From the NCBI GenBank assembly GCA_945910005.1, contig OX246747.1, positions 17,571,010 to 17,635,009 of the forward strand: a stretch of 64,000 nucleotides of DNA, given 5' to 3'. Origin of the DNA: Isoperla grammatica. Its lineage: Eukaryota; Arthropoda; Insecta; Plecoptera; Perlodidae. The position numbers and the translations under genes are program-made. This document shows, piece after piece, positions 1 through 13,900 of the stretch. The notes beneath the pieces were generated by a model. The model ran no database searches. It was given only the letters and a program-made list of their open reading frames with translations, and was not told the origin of the DNA. The stretch's first letter is position 1, and each line of letters starts with the position of its first letter.

Positions 1-2700
1 GAGTTTCTTGCAGTTCGGTATATTTCTGCTAATAGAGGGTCTAATGCCAATAACGACGGATTGTTCAAATCAATTAAACAAACCCACGTCTTCATCAAAT
101 CAAGAGTTAACGTGTAAATGCGTAATCTACGAAGTGAAGTGTCATAGACATATAAACGCAATTATCCTAGAGAAGGCGGAGTTTCTTGCAGTTCTGTATA
201 TAACTGCTAATAGAAGCTTTAATGCTTATAACGACGGAGTGATCAACTCAATTAAACATACCCACGTATTCTATCAAATCAAGAGTTTACGTATAAAAGC
301 GTTGACTCCGAAGTGTAGTGGTATGGACATATAAACGCAATTATCTTAGAAAAGGCGGAGTTTCTCACAGTTCTGTATATTCCTGCTAATAGAGGGTCTA
401 TTGCCATAAACGACGGAGTGTTCAACTTAAATAAACATACCCACGTATTCTATCAAATCAAGAGTTTACGTATAAAAACGTTGTCTCCGAAGGGTAGTGT
501 CATGAACTTAACGCAATTATCTTAGAGAAGGTGGAGTTTCTTGCAGTTCTGTATATTCTTGCTAATAGAGGGTCTATTGCCAATAACGACGGATTGTTAA
601 ACTCAATTAAACATACCCAAGTCTTCTTTCAAATCAAGAGTTTACATGTAAAAGCGTAGTCTCCGAAATGAAGTGTCATAGACATATAAACGCAATTATC
701 TTAGAGAAGGCGGAGTTTCTTGCAGTTCTGTATATTCCTGCTAATAGAGGGTCTAATGCCAATGACGACGTAGTGTTCAACTCAATTAAACATACCCACG
801 TCTTCTATCAAATCAAGAGTTTACATGTAAAAGCGTAGTCTCCCAAGTGAAGTGTCATAGACATATAAACGCAATTATCTTAGAGAAGGCGGAGTTTCTT
901 GCAGTTCTGTATATTCCTGCTAATAGAGGGTCTAATGCCAATGACGACGTAGTGTACAACTCAATTAACCATACCCACGTCTTCTATCAACTCAAGAGTT
1001 TACGTATAAAAGCGTATTCTCCGAAGTGTAGTGGTATGGACATATAAACGCAATTATCTTAGAGAAGGCGGAGTTTTTTACAGTTCTGTATATTCCTGCT
1101 AATAGAAAGTCTATTGCCAATAACGACGGATTGTTAAACTCAATTAAACATACCCACGTATTCTATCAAATCAAGAGTTTACTTATAAAAGCGTAGTCTT
1201 TGAAGTGAAGTGGTATGGACATATAAACGCTATTATCTAAGAGAAGGCGGTATTTCTTGCAGTTCTGTGTATTACTGCTAATAGAGAGTCTAATGCCAAT
1301 AACGACGGAGTGTTCAACTTAATTAAACATACCCACGTATTCTATCAAATCAAGAGTTTACGTATAAAAGCGTTGTCTCCGAAGGGTAGTGTCATGGACT
1401 TAACGGAATTATCTTAGAAAAGGCGGAGTTTCTTGCAGTTCTGTATATTCCTGCTAATAGAGAGTCTAATGCCAATCACGACGGAGTGTTCAACTTAATT
1501 AAACATACCCACGTATTCTATCAAATCAAGAGTTTACGTATAAAAGCGTTGTCTCCGAAGGGTAGTGTAATGGACTTAACGCAATTATCTTAGAGAAGGT
1601 GGAGTTTCTTGCAGTTCTGTATATTCTTGCTAATAGAGGGTCTATTGCCAATAACGACGGAGTGTTGAACTCAATTAAACATACCCACGTCTTCGATCAA
1701 ATCAAGAGTTTACATGTAAAAGCGTAGTCTCAGAAGTGAAGTGTCATAGACATATAAACGCAATTATCTTAGAGAAGGCGGAGTTTCTTGCAGTTCTGTA
1801 TATTCCTGCTAATAACGGGTCTAATGCCAATGACGACGTAGTGTTCAACTCAATTAAACATACCCACGTCTTCTATCAAATCAAGAGTTTACATGTAAAA
1901 GCGTAGTCTCCGAAGTGAAGTGTCATAGACATATAAACGCAATTATCCTAGAGAAAACGGAATTTCTTGCAGTTCTGTATATTCCTGATAATAAAGAGTC
2001 TAATGCTTATCACGACGGAGTGTTCAACTTAATTAAACATACCCACGTTTTCTATCAAATCAAGAGTTTACGTATAAAAGCGTTGTCTACGAAGTGAAGT
2101 GTCATAGACATATAAACGCAATTATCTTAGAGAAGGCGGAGTTTTTGCAGTTCTGTATATTGCTGCTAATAGAGAGTCTAATGCCAATCACGACGGATCG
2201 TTCAACTCTATTAAACATACCCACGTCTTCTATCAAATCAAGAGTTTACGTATAAAAGCGTAGTCTCCAAAGTGAAGTGGTATGGACAAAAACGCAATTA
2301 TCTTAGAGAAGGCAGAGTTTCTTGCAGTTCTGTATAATCCTGCTAATAAGATGGTCTAATGCCAATTACGATGGAGTGTTCAACTTAACATACCCACTTC
2401 GTCTATCAAATCAAGAGTTTACGTATAAAAGCGTAGTCTCCGAAGTGAAGTGGTACCGTATGGACATATAAACGCAATTATCTAAGAGAAGGCGGAGTTT
2501 CTTGCAGTTCTGTATATTCCTGCTAATAGAGGGTCTAATGCCAATTACGACGGATTGTTCAAATCAATTAAACTAACCCACGTCTTCTATCAAATCAAGA
2601 GTTTACGTATAAAAGCGTAGTCTCCGAAGTGAAGTGTCATAGACATATAAACGCAATTATCTTAGAGAAGGCGGAGTTTCTTGCAGTTCTGTATATTCCT

Positions 2701-5700
2701 GCTAATAGAGGGTCTAATGCCAATAACGACGGAGTTTTCAACTCAATTAACCATATCCACGTCTTCTATCAAATCAAGAGTTTACGTATAAAAGCGTAGT
2801 CTTTGAAGTGAAGTGGTATGGACATATAAACGCAATTATCTAAGAGAAGGCGGAGTTTCTTGCAGTTCTGTGTATTCCTGCTAATAGAGGGTCTATTGCC
2901 AATAACGACGAAGTGTTCAACTCAATTAAACATATCCACGTCTTCTATCAAATCAAGAGTTTACGTGTAAATGCGTAATCTACGAAGTGAAGTGTCATAG
3001 ACATATAAACGCAATTATCCTAGAGAAGGCGGAGTTTCTTGCAGTTCTGTATATTCCTGCTAATAAAGAGTCTAATGCCAATCACGACGGAGTGTTCAAC
3101 TCAATTAAACATAACGCCTAACGTCTTCTATCATATCAAGAGTTTACGTATAAAAGCGTAGTCTCCGAAGTGAAGTGTCATAGACATATAAACCTAATTA
3201 TCTTAGACAAGGCGGAGTTTCTTGCAGTTCTGTATATTCCTGCTAATAGAGTGTCGTATGCCAATAACGACAGAGTGTTAAAATCAATTAAACATACCCA
3301 CGTCTTCTATCAAATCAAGAGTTTACATGTAAAAGCGTAGTCCCCGAAGTGAAGTGTCATAGACATATAAACCTAATTGTCTTAGAGAAGGCGGAGTTTC
3401 TTGCAGTTCTGTATATTCCTGCTAATAGAGTGTCGTATGCCAATAACGACGGAGTGTTGAAATTAATTAAACATACCCACTTTTTCTATCAAATCAAGAG
3501 TTTACATGTAAAAGCGTAGTCTCCAAAGTGTAGTGGTATGGACATATAAACGCAATTATCTTAGAGAAGGCGGAGTTTCTTGCAGTTCTGTATATTCCTG
3601 CTAATAGAGGGTCTAATTTTAATGACGACGTAGTGTTCAACTTAATTGAACATACCCACGTCTTCTATCAAATCAAGAGTATACGTATAAAAGCGTAGTC
3701 TCCGAAGTGAAGTGTCATAGACATATAATCGCAATTATCTAAGAGAAGGCGGAGTTTCTTGCGGTTCTGTGTATTCCTGCTAATAGAGAGTCTAATGCCA
3801 ATAACGTCGGAGTGTTCAACTCAATTAACCATATCCATGTCTTCTATCAAATCAAGAGTTTACATGTAAAAGCGTAGTCTCCGAAGTGAAGTGTCTTAGA
3901 CATATAAACGCAATTATCTTAGAGAAGGCGGAGTTTCTTGCAGTTCTGTATACTCTTGCTAAAAGAGGGTCTAATGCCAATTACGACGTAGTGTACAAGT
4001 CAATTAAACATACCCACGTCTTCTTTCAAATCAAGAGTTTACGTATAAAAGCGAAGTCTCCGAAGTGAAGTGTCATAGACATATAAACGCAATTATCTTA
4101 GACAAGGCGGAGTTTCTTGCAGTTCTGTATATTCCTGCTAATAGAGGGTCTAACGCCAATTACGACGGAGTGTTCAACTTAAGTTAACATACCCACGATT
4201 TCTATCAAATCAAGGCTTTACGTATAAAAGCGTAGTCTCCGAAGTGAAAAGTCATAGACATATAAACGCAATTATCTAAGAGAAGGCGGAGCTTCTTGCA
4301 GTTCTGTGTATTCCTGCTAATAGAGGGTCTAATGCTTATTACGATGAAGTGTTCAACTCAATTAACCATACCCACGTCTTCTATCAAATCAAGAGTTTAC
4401 GTATAAAAGCGTAGTCTCCGAAGTGTTGTGGTACCGTATGGACATATAAACGCAATTATCTAAAAGAAGGCGGAGTTTCTTGCAGTTCTGTATATTCTTG
4501 CTAATAAAGGGTCTAATGCTTATAACGACGGAGTGTTCAATTCAATTAACCATATCCACGTCTTCTATCAAATCAAGAGTTTACGTGTAAATGCGGAATC
4601 TACGAAGTGAAGTGTCATAGACATATAAACGCAATTATCCTAGATAAGGCGGAGTTTCTTGCAGTTCTGTATATTCCTGCTAATATAGAGTCTAATGCCA
4701 ATCACGACGGAGTGTTCAACTCAATTAAACATACCCAAGTCTTCTATCAAATCAAGAGTTTACGTATAAAAGCGTAGTCTCCGAAGTGAAGTGTCATAGA
4801 CATATAAACCTAATTATCTAAGACAAGGCGGAGTTTCTTGCAGTTCTGTATATTCCTGCTAATAGAGTGTCGTATGCCAATAACGACGGAGTGTTGAAAT
4901 CAATTAAACATACCCACGTCTTCTATCAAATCAAGAGTTTACATGTAAAAGCGTAGTCTCCGAAGTGAAGTGTCATAGATATATAAACCTAATTATCTTA
5001 GAGAAGGCGGAGTTTCTTGCAGTTCTGTGTATTCCTGCTAAAAGAATGTCGTATGCCAATAACGACGGAGTGTTAAAATCAATTAAACATACCCACGTCT
5101 TCTATCAAATCAAGAGTTTACATGTAAAAGCGTAGTCTCCAAAGTGTAGTGGTATGGACATATAAACGCAATTATCTTGAGAAGGCGGAGCTCTTGCAGT
5201 TCTGTATATTTCTGCTAAAAGAGGGTCTAATGCCAATTACGACGGAGTGTTGAATTCAATTTAACATGCCCACATCTTCTATCAAATCAAGAGTTTACAT
5301 GTAAAAGCGTAGTCTCCGAAGTGTAGTGGTATGGACATATAAACGCAATTATCTTAGAGAAGGCGGAGCTTCTTGCAGTTCTGTATATTCCTGCTAATAG
5401 AGAGTCTAATGCCAATTACGACGAACTGTTCAACTCAATTTAACATACCCACGTCGTCGATCAAATCAAGAGTTTACGTGTAAAAGCGTAGTCTCCGAAG
5501 TGAAGTGTCATAGACATATACACGCAATTATCTAAGAGAAGGCAGAGTTTCTTGCAGTTCTGTATATTCCTGCTAATAGAGGGTCTAATGCCAATAACGA
5601 CGGAGTGTTCAACTCAATTAACCATATCCACGTCTTCTATCAAATCAAGAGTTTACATGTAAAAGCGTAATCTACGAAGTGAAGTGTAATAGACATATAA

Positions 5701-8700
5701 ACGCAAATATCCTAGAGAAGGCGGAGTTTCTTGCAGTTCTGTGTATTCCTGCTAATAGAAGGTTAAATGCTAATAACGACGGAGTGTTCAACTCAATTAA
5801 ACATACCCACGTATTCTATCAAATCAAGAGTTTACGTATAAAAGCGTTGACTCCGAAGTGTAGTGGTATGGACATATAAACGCAATTATCTTAAAAAAGG
5901 CGGAGTTTCTCACAGTTCTGTATATTCCTGCTAATAGAGGGTCTATTGCCAATAACGACGGAGTGTTCAACTCAATTAAACATACCCACGTATTCTATCA
6001 AATCAAGAGTTTACATGTAAAAGCATAGTCTCCGAAATGAAGTGTCATAGACATATAAACGCAATTATCTTAGAGAAGGCGGAGTTTCTTGCAGTTCTGT
6101 ATATTCCTGCTAATAGAGGGTCTAATGCCAATGACGACGTAGTGTTCAACTCAATTAAACATACCCACGTCTTCTATCAAATCAAGAGTTTACATGTAAA
6201 AGCGAAGTCTCCGAAGTGAAGTGTCATAGACATATAAACGCAATTATCTTAGAGAAGGCGGAGTTTCTTGCAGTTCTGTACATTTTTGCTAATAGAGGGT
6301 CTAATGTTAATGACGACGTAGTGTACAACTCAATTAACCATACCCACGTCTTCTATCAAATCAAGAGTTTACGTATAAAAGCGTATTCTCCGAAGTGTAG
6401 TGGTATGGACATATAAACGCAATTATCTTAGAGAAGGCGGGGTTTTTTACAGTTCTGTATATTCCTGCTAATAGACGGTCTATTGCCAATAACGACGGAG
6501 TGTTAAACTCAATTAAACATACCCACGTATTCTATCAAATCAAGAGTTTACGTATAAAAGCGTAGTCTTTGAAGTGAAGTGGTATGGACATATAAACGCA
6601 ATTATCTAAGAGAAGGCGGAGTTTCTTGCAGTTCTGTGTATTCCTGCTAATAGCGGGTCTAATGCCAATAACGACGGAGTGTTCAACTTAATTAAACATA
6701 CCCACGTATTCTATCAAATCAAGAGTTTACGTATAAAAGCGTTGTCTCCGAAGGGTAGTGTCATGGACTTAACGCAATTATCTTAAAGAAGGTGGAGTTT
6801 CTTGCAGTTCTGTATATTCTTGCTAATAGAGGGTCTAATGCCAATAACGACGGAGTTTTCAACTCAATTAACCATATCCACGTCTTCTATCAAATCAAGA
6901 GTTTACGTATAAAAGCGTAGTCTTTGAAGTGAAGTGGTATGGACATATAAACGCAATTATCTAAGAGAAGGCGGAGTTTCTTGCAGTTCTGTGTATTCCT
7001 GCTAATAGAGGGTCTATTGCCAATAACGACGAAGTGTTCAACTCAATTAAACATATCCACGTCTTCTATCAAATCAAGAGTTTACGTGTAAATGCGTAAT
7101 CTACGAAGTGAAGTGTCATAGACATATAAACGCAATTATCCTAGAGAAGGCGGAGTTTCTTGCAGTTCTGTATATTCCTGCTAATAAAGAGTCTAATGCC
7201 AATCACGACGGAGTGTTCAACTCAATTAAACATAACGCCTAACGTCTTCTATCATATCAAGAGTTTACGTATAAAAGCGTAGTCTCCGAAGTGAAGTGTC
7301 ATAGACATATAAACCTAATTATCTTAGACAAGGCGGAGTTTCTTGCAGTTCTGTATATTCCTGCTAATAGAGTGTCGTATGCCAATAACGACAGAGTGTT
7401 AAAATCAATTAAACATACCCACGTCTTCTATCAAATCAAGAGTTTACATGTAAAAGCGTAGTCCCCGAAGTGAAGTGTCATAGACATATAAACCTAATTG
7501 TCTTAGAGAAGGCGGAGTTTCTTGCAGTTCTGTATATTCCTGCTAATAGAGTGTCGTATGCCAATAACGACGGAGTGTTGAAATTAATTAAACATACCCA
7601 CTTTTTCTATCAAATCAAGAGTTTACATGTAAAAGCGTAGTCTCCAAAGTGTAGTGGTATGGACATATAAACGCAATTATCTTAGAGAAGGCGGAGTTTC
7701 TTGCAGTTCTGTATATTCCTGCTAATAGAGGGTCTAATTTTAATGACGACGTAGTGTTCAACTTAATTGAACATACCCACGTCTTCTATCAAATCAAGAG
7801 TATACGTATAAAAGCGTAGTCTCCGAAGTGAAGTGTCATAGACATATAATCGCAATTATCTAAGAGAAGGCGGAGTTTCTTGCGGTTCTGTGTATTCCTG
7901 CTAATAGAGAGTCTAATGCCAATAACGTCGGAGTGTTCAACTCAATTAACCATATCCATGTCTTCTATCAAATCAAGAGTTTACATGTAAAAGCGTAGTC
8001 TCCGAAGTGAAGTGTCTTAGACATATAAACGCAATTATCTTAGAGAAGGCGGAGTTTCTTGCAGTTCTGTATACTCTTGCTAAAAGAGGGTCTAATGCCA
8101 ATTACGACGTAGTGTACAAGTCAATTAAACATACCCACGTCTTCTTTCAAATCAAGAGTTTACGTATAAAAGCGAAGTCTCCGAAGTGAAGTGTCATAGA
8201 CATATAAACGCAATTATCTTAGACAAGGCGGAGTTTCTTGCAGTTCTGTATATTCCTGCTAATAGAGGGTCTAACGCCAATTACGACGGAGTGTTCAACT
8301 TAAGTTAACATACCCACGATTTCTATCAAATCAAGGCTTTACGTATAAAAGCGTAGTCTCCGAAGTGAAAAGTCATAGACATATAAACGCAATTATCTAA
8401 GAGAAGGCGGAGCTTCTTGCAGTTCTGTGTATTCCTGCTAATAGAGGGTCTAATGCTTATTACGATGAAGTGTTCAACTCAATTAACCATACCCACGTCT
8501 TCTATCAAATCAAGAGTTTACGTATAAAAGCGTAGTCTCCGAAGTGTTGTGGTACCGTATGGACATATAAACGCAATTATCTAAAAGAAGGCGGAGTTTC
8601 TTGCAGTTCTGTATATTCTTGCTAATAAAGGGTCTAATGCTTATAACGACGGAGTGTTCAATTCAATTAACCATATCCACGTCTTCTATCAAATCAAGAG

Positions 8701-10942
8701 TTTACGTGTAAATGCGGAATCTACGAAGTGAAGTGTCATAGACATATAAACGCAATTATCCTAGATAAGGCGGAGTTTCTTGCAGTTCTGTATATTCCTG
8801 CTAATATAGAGTCTAATGCCAATCACGACGGAGTGTTCAACTCAATTAAACATACCCAAGTCTTCTATCAAATCAAGAGTTTACGTATAAAAGCGTAGTC
8901 TCCGAAGTGAAGTGTCATAGACATATAAACCTAATTATCTAAGACAAGGCGGAGTTTCTTGCAGTTCTGTATATTCCTGCTAATAGAGTGTCGTATGCCA
9001 ATAACGACGGAGTGTTGAAATCAATTAAACATACCCACGTCTTCTATCAAATCAAGAGTTTACATGTAAAAGCGTAGTCTCCGAAGTGAAGTGTCATAGA
9101 TATATAAACCTAATTATCTTAGAGAAGGCGGAGTTTCTTGCAGTTCTGTGTATTCCTGCTAAAAGAATGTCGTATGCCAATAACGACGGAGTGTTAAAAT
9201 CAATTAAACATACCCACGTCTTCTATCAAATCAAGAGTTTACATGTAAAAGCGTAGTCTCCAAAGTGTAGTGGTATGGACATATAAACGCAATTATCTTG
9301 AGAAGGCGGAGCTCTTGCAGTTCTGTATATTTCTGCTAAAAGAGGGTCTAATGCCAATTACGACGGAGTGTTGAATTCAATTTAACATGCCCACATCTTC
9401 TATCAAATCAAGAGTTTACATGTAAAAGCGTAGTCTCCGAAGTGTAGTGGTATGGACATATAAACGCAATTATCTTAGAGAAGGCGGAGCTTCTTGCAGT
9501 TCTGTATATTCCTGCTAATAGAGAGTCTAATGCCAATTACGACGAACTGTTCAACTCAATTTAACATACCCACGTCGTCGATCAAATCAAGAGTTTACGT
9601 GTAAAAGCGTAGTCTCCGAAGTGAAGTGTCATAGACATATACACGCAATTATCTAAGAGAAGGCAGAGTTTCTTGCAGTTCTGTATATTCCTGCTAATAG
9701 AGGGTCTAATGCCAATAACGACGGAGTGTTCAACTCAATTAACCATATCCACGTCTTCTATCAAATCAAGAGTTTACATGTAAAAGCGTAATCTACGAAG
9801 TGAAGTGTAATAGACATATAAACGCAAATATCCTAGAGAAGGCGGAGTTTCTTGCAGTTCTGTGTATTCCTGCTAATAGAAGGTTAAATGCTAATAACGA
9901 CGGAGTGTTCAACTCAATTAAACATACCCACGTATTCTATCAAATCAAGAGTTTACGTATAAAAGCGTTGACTCCGAAGTGTAGTGGTATGGACATATAA
10001 ACGCAATTATCTTAAAAAAGGCGGAGTTTCTCACAGTTCTGTATATTCCTGCTAATAGAGGGTCTATTGCCAATAACGACGGAGTGTTCAACTCAATTAA
10101 ACATACCCACGTATTCTATCAAATCAAGAGTTTACATGTAAAAGCATAGTCTCCGAAATGAAGTGTCATAGACATATAAACGCAATTATCTTAGAGAAGG
10201 CGGAGTTTCTTGCAGTTCTGTATATTCCTGCTAATAGAGGGTCTAATGCCAATGACGACGTAGTGTTCAACTCAATTAAACATACCCACGTCTTCTATCA
10301 AATCAAGAGTTTACATGTAAAAGCGAAGTCTCCGAAGTGAAGTGTCATAGACATATAAACGCAATTATCTTAGAGAAGGCGGAGTTTCTTGCAGTTCTGT
10401 ACATTTTTGCTAATAGAGGGTCTAATGTTAATGACGACGTAGTGTACAACTCAATTAACCATACCCACGTCTTCTATCAAATCAAGAGTTTACGTATAAA
10501 AGCGTATTCTCCGAAGTGTAGTGGTATGGACATATAAACGCAATTATCTTAGAGAAGGCGGGGTTTTTTACAGTTCTGTATATTCCTGCTAATAGACGGT
10601 CTATTGCCAATAACGACGGAGTGTTAAACTCAATTAAACATACCCACGTATTCTATCAAATCAAGAGTTTACGTATAAAAGCGTAGTCTTTGAAGTGAAG
10701 TGGTATGGACATATAAACGCAATTATCTAAGAGAAGGCGGAGTTTCTTGCAGTTCTGTGTATTCCTGCTAATAGCGGGTCTAATGCCAATAACGACGGAG
10801 TGTTCAACTTAATTAAACATACCCACGTATTCTATCAAATCAAGAGTTTACGTATAAAAGCGTTGTCTCCGAAGGGTAGTGTCATGGACTTAACGCAATT
10901 GTCTTAAAGAAGGTGGAGTTTCTTGCAGTTCTGTATATTCTT
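2701..10942 (+). repeat. Tandem duplication of a 4121-bp satellite block (23 monomers)
   Basis: The block at about 2701-6821 is followed directly by a near-identical copy at about 6822-10942. Distinctive variants recur exactly 4121 bp apart: the GTGTCTTAGAC monomer at 3886 and 8007, the one at 5679 and 9800, and the pair at 6037/6216 and 10158/10337. The junction lies near 6822, where the sequence after CTTGCTAATAGAGGG switches back to the sequence found at 2701. Differences are rare single bases, such as AATTATC against AATTGTC near the block ends. This is what a recent unequal exchange inside the array would leave. Confidence 0.9.
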
Positions 10943-13900
10943 GCTAATAGAGGGTCTATTGCCAATTACGACGGAGTGTTGAACTCAATTAAACATACCC
11001 ACGTCTTCTATCAAATCAAGAGTTTACATGTAAAAGCGTAGTCTCCGAAGTGAAGTGTCATAGACATATAAACGCAATTATCTTAGAGAAGGCGGAGTTT
11101 CTTGCAGTTCTGTATATTCCTGCTAATAGAGGGTCTAATGCCAATGACGACGTAGTGTTCAACTCAATTAAACATACCCACGTCTTCTATCAAATCAAGA
11201 GTTTACATGTAAAAGCGTAGTCTCCGAAGTGAAGTGTCATAGACATATAAACGCAATTATCCTAGAGAAGGCGAAGTTTTTTGCAGTTCTGTATATTCCT
11301 GCTAATAAAGAGTCTAATGCTTATCACGACGGAGTGTTCAACTTAATTAAACATACCCACGTATTCTATCAAATCAAGAGTTTACGTATAAAAGCGTTGT
11401 CTCCGAAGTGAAGTGTCATAGACATATAAACGCAATTATACTAGAGAAGGCGGAGTTTTTGCAGTTCTGTATATTCCTGCTAATGGAGGGTCTAATGCCA
11501 ATAACGATGGATCGTTCAACTCCATTAAACATACCCACGTCTTCTATCAAATAAAGAGTTTACGTATAAAAGCGTAGTCTCCGAAGTGAAGTGGTTGTGA
11601 CATATAAACGCAATTATCTTAGAGAAGGCAGAGTTTCTTGCAGTTCTGTATAATCCTGCTAATAAGATGGTCTAATGCCAATTACGACGGAGTGTTCAAC
11701 TCAATTAACCATATCCACGTCTTCTATCAAATCAAGAGTTCTCGTGTAAAAGCGTAGTCTCCGAAGTGAAGTGTCATAGACATATAAACGCAATTATCTA
11801 AGAGAAGGCGGAGTTTCTTGCAGTTCTGTGTATTTCTGCTAATAGAGGGTCTAATGCCAATCACAATGTAGTGTTCAACTAAATTAAACATACCCACGTC
11901 TTCTATCAAATCAAGAGTTTACGTGTAAAAGCGTAGTCTCCGAAGTGAAGTGTCATAGACATATAAACGCAATTATCTAAAAGAAGGCGGAGTTTCTTGC
12001 AGCTCTGTATATTCTTGCTAATAGATGTTCTAATGCCAATAACAAAGGATCGTTCAAATCAATTAATCATACCCACGTATTCTATCAAATCAAGAGTTTA
12101 CGTATAAAAGCGAAGTTTCCGAAGTGTAGTGGTATGGACATATAAACGCAAATATCTTAGAGAAGGCAGAGTTTCTTGCAGTTCTGTATATTCCTGCTAA
12201 TAAGATGGTCTAATGTTAATCACGACAAAGTGTTCAACATAGTTAAACATACCCACGTATTCTATCAAATCAAGAGTTTACGTATAAAAGCGTTGTCTCT
12301 GAAGGGTAGTGTCATGGACTTAACGCAATTATCTTAGAGAAAGTGGAGTTTCTTGCAGTTCTGTATATTCCTGCTAATAGAGGGTCTAATGCCAATAACG
12401 ACAGAGTGTTCAACTCAATTAACCATATCCACGTCTTCTATCAAATCAAGAGTTTACGTATAAAAGCGTAGTCTCCGTAGTGAAGTGGTACCGTATGGAC
12501 ATATAAACGCAATTATCTAAGAGAAGGCGGAGTTTCTTGCAGTTCTGTATATTCCTGCTAATAGAGGGTCTAATGCCAATTACAACGGATTGTTTAAATC
12601 AATTAAACTAACCCACGTCTTCTATCAAATCAAGAGTTTACGTATAAAAGCGTAGTCTCCGAAGTGAAGTGTCATAGACATATAAACGCAATTATCTTAG
12701 AGAAGGCGGAGTTTCTTGCAGTTCTGTATATTCTTGCTAATAGAGGGTCTAATGCCAATAACGACGGAGTGTTCAACTCAATTAACCATATCCACGTCTT
12801 CTATCAAATCAAGAGTTTACGTAAAAAAGCGTAGTCTTTGAAGTGAAGTGGTATGGACATATAAACACAATTATCTAAGAGAAGGCGAAGTTTCTTGCAG
12901 TTCTGTGTATTCCTGCTAATAGAGGGTCTATTGCCAATAACGACGAAGTGTTCAACTCAATTAAACATATCCACGTCTTCTATCAAAACAAGAGTTTACG
13001 TGTAAATGCGTAATCTACGAAGTGAAGTGTCATAGACATATAAACGCAATTATCCTAGAGAAGGCGGAGTTTCTTGCAGTTCTGTATATTTCTGCTAATA
13101 AAGAGTTTTATGCCAATCACGACGGAGTGTTCAACTCAATTAAACATACCCACGTCTTCTATCATATCAAGAGTTTACGTATAAAAGCGTAGTCTCCGAA
13201 GTGAAGTGTCATAGACATATAAACCTAATTATCTTAGACAAGGCGGAGTTCCTTGCAGTTCTGTATATTCTTGCTAATAGAGTGTCGTATGCCAATAACG
13301 ACGGAGTGTTAAAATCAATTAAACATACCCACGTCTTCTATCAAATCAAGAGTTTATATGTAAAAGCGTAGTCTCCAAAGTGTAGTGGTATGGACATATA
13401 AACGCAATTATCTTAGAGAAGGCGGAGCTTCTTGCAGTTCTGTATATTCCTGCTAATAGAGGGTCTAATGCCAATTACGACGGAGTGTTGAACTCAATTA
13501 AACATGCCCACATCTTCTATCAAATCAAGAGTTTACATGTAAAAGCGTAGTCTCCGAAGTGTAGTGGTATGGACATATAAACGCAATTATCTTAGAGAAG
13601 GCGGAGCTTCTTGCAGTTCTGTATATTCCTGCTAATAGAAGGTCTAATGCCAATCACGACGGAGTGTTCAACTTAATTAAACATACCCACGTATTCTATC
13701 AAATCAAGAGTTTACGTATAAAAGCGTTGTCTCCGAAGGGTAGTGTAATGGACTTAACGCAATTATCTTAGAGAAGGTGGAGTTTCTTGCAGTTCTGTAT
13801 ATTCTTGCTAATAGAGGGTCTATTGCCAATAACGAAGGAGTGTTGAACTCAATTAAACATACCCACGTCTTCGATCAAATCAAGAGTTTACATGTAAAAG

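Noticed and set aside
3886..4068. Repeated plus-strand reading frames of 60-66 codons starting MKCHRHINAIILEKAEF, found throughout 1-50265
   Set aside because: They follow the satellite monomer. They appear only where its GCGTAG stop is mutated, cannot continue into the next monomer because 179 is not a multiple of 3, and have opposite-strand counterparts. No ribosome or promoter context repeats with them beyond the monomer itself.
11727..11909. Minus-strand reading frames MIEDVGMFNLVEH... recurring in the array
   Set aside because: Opposite-strand shadows of particular monomer variants, present once per block copy.
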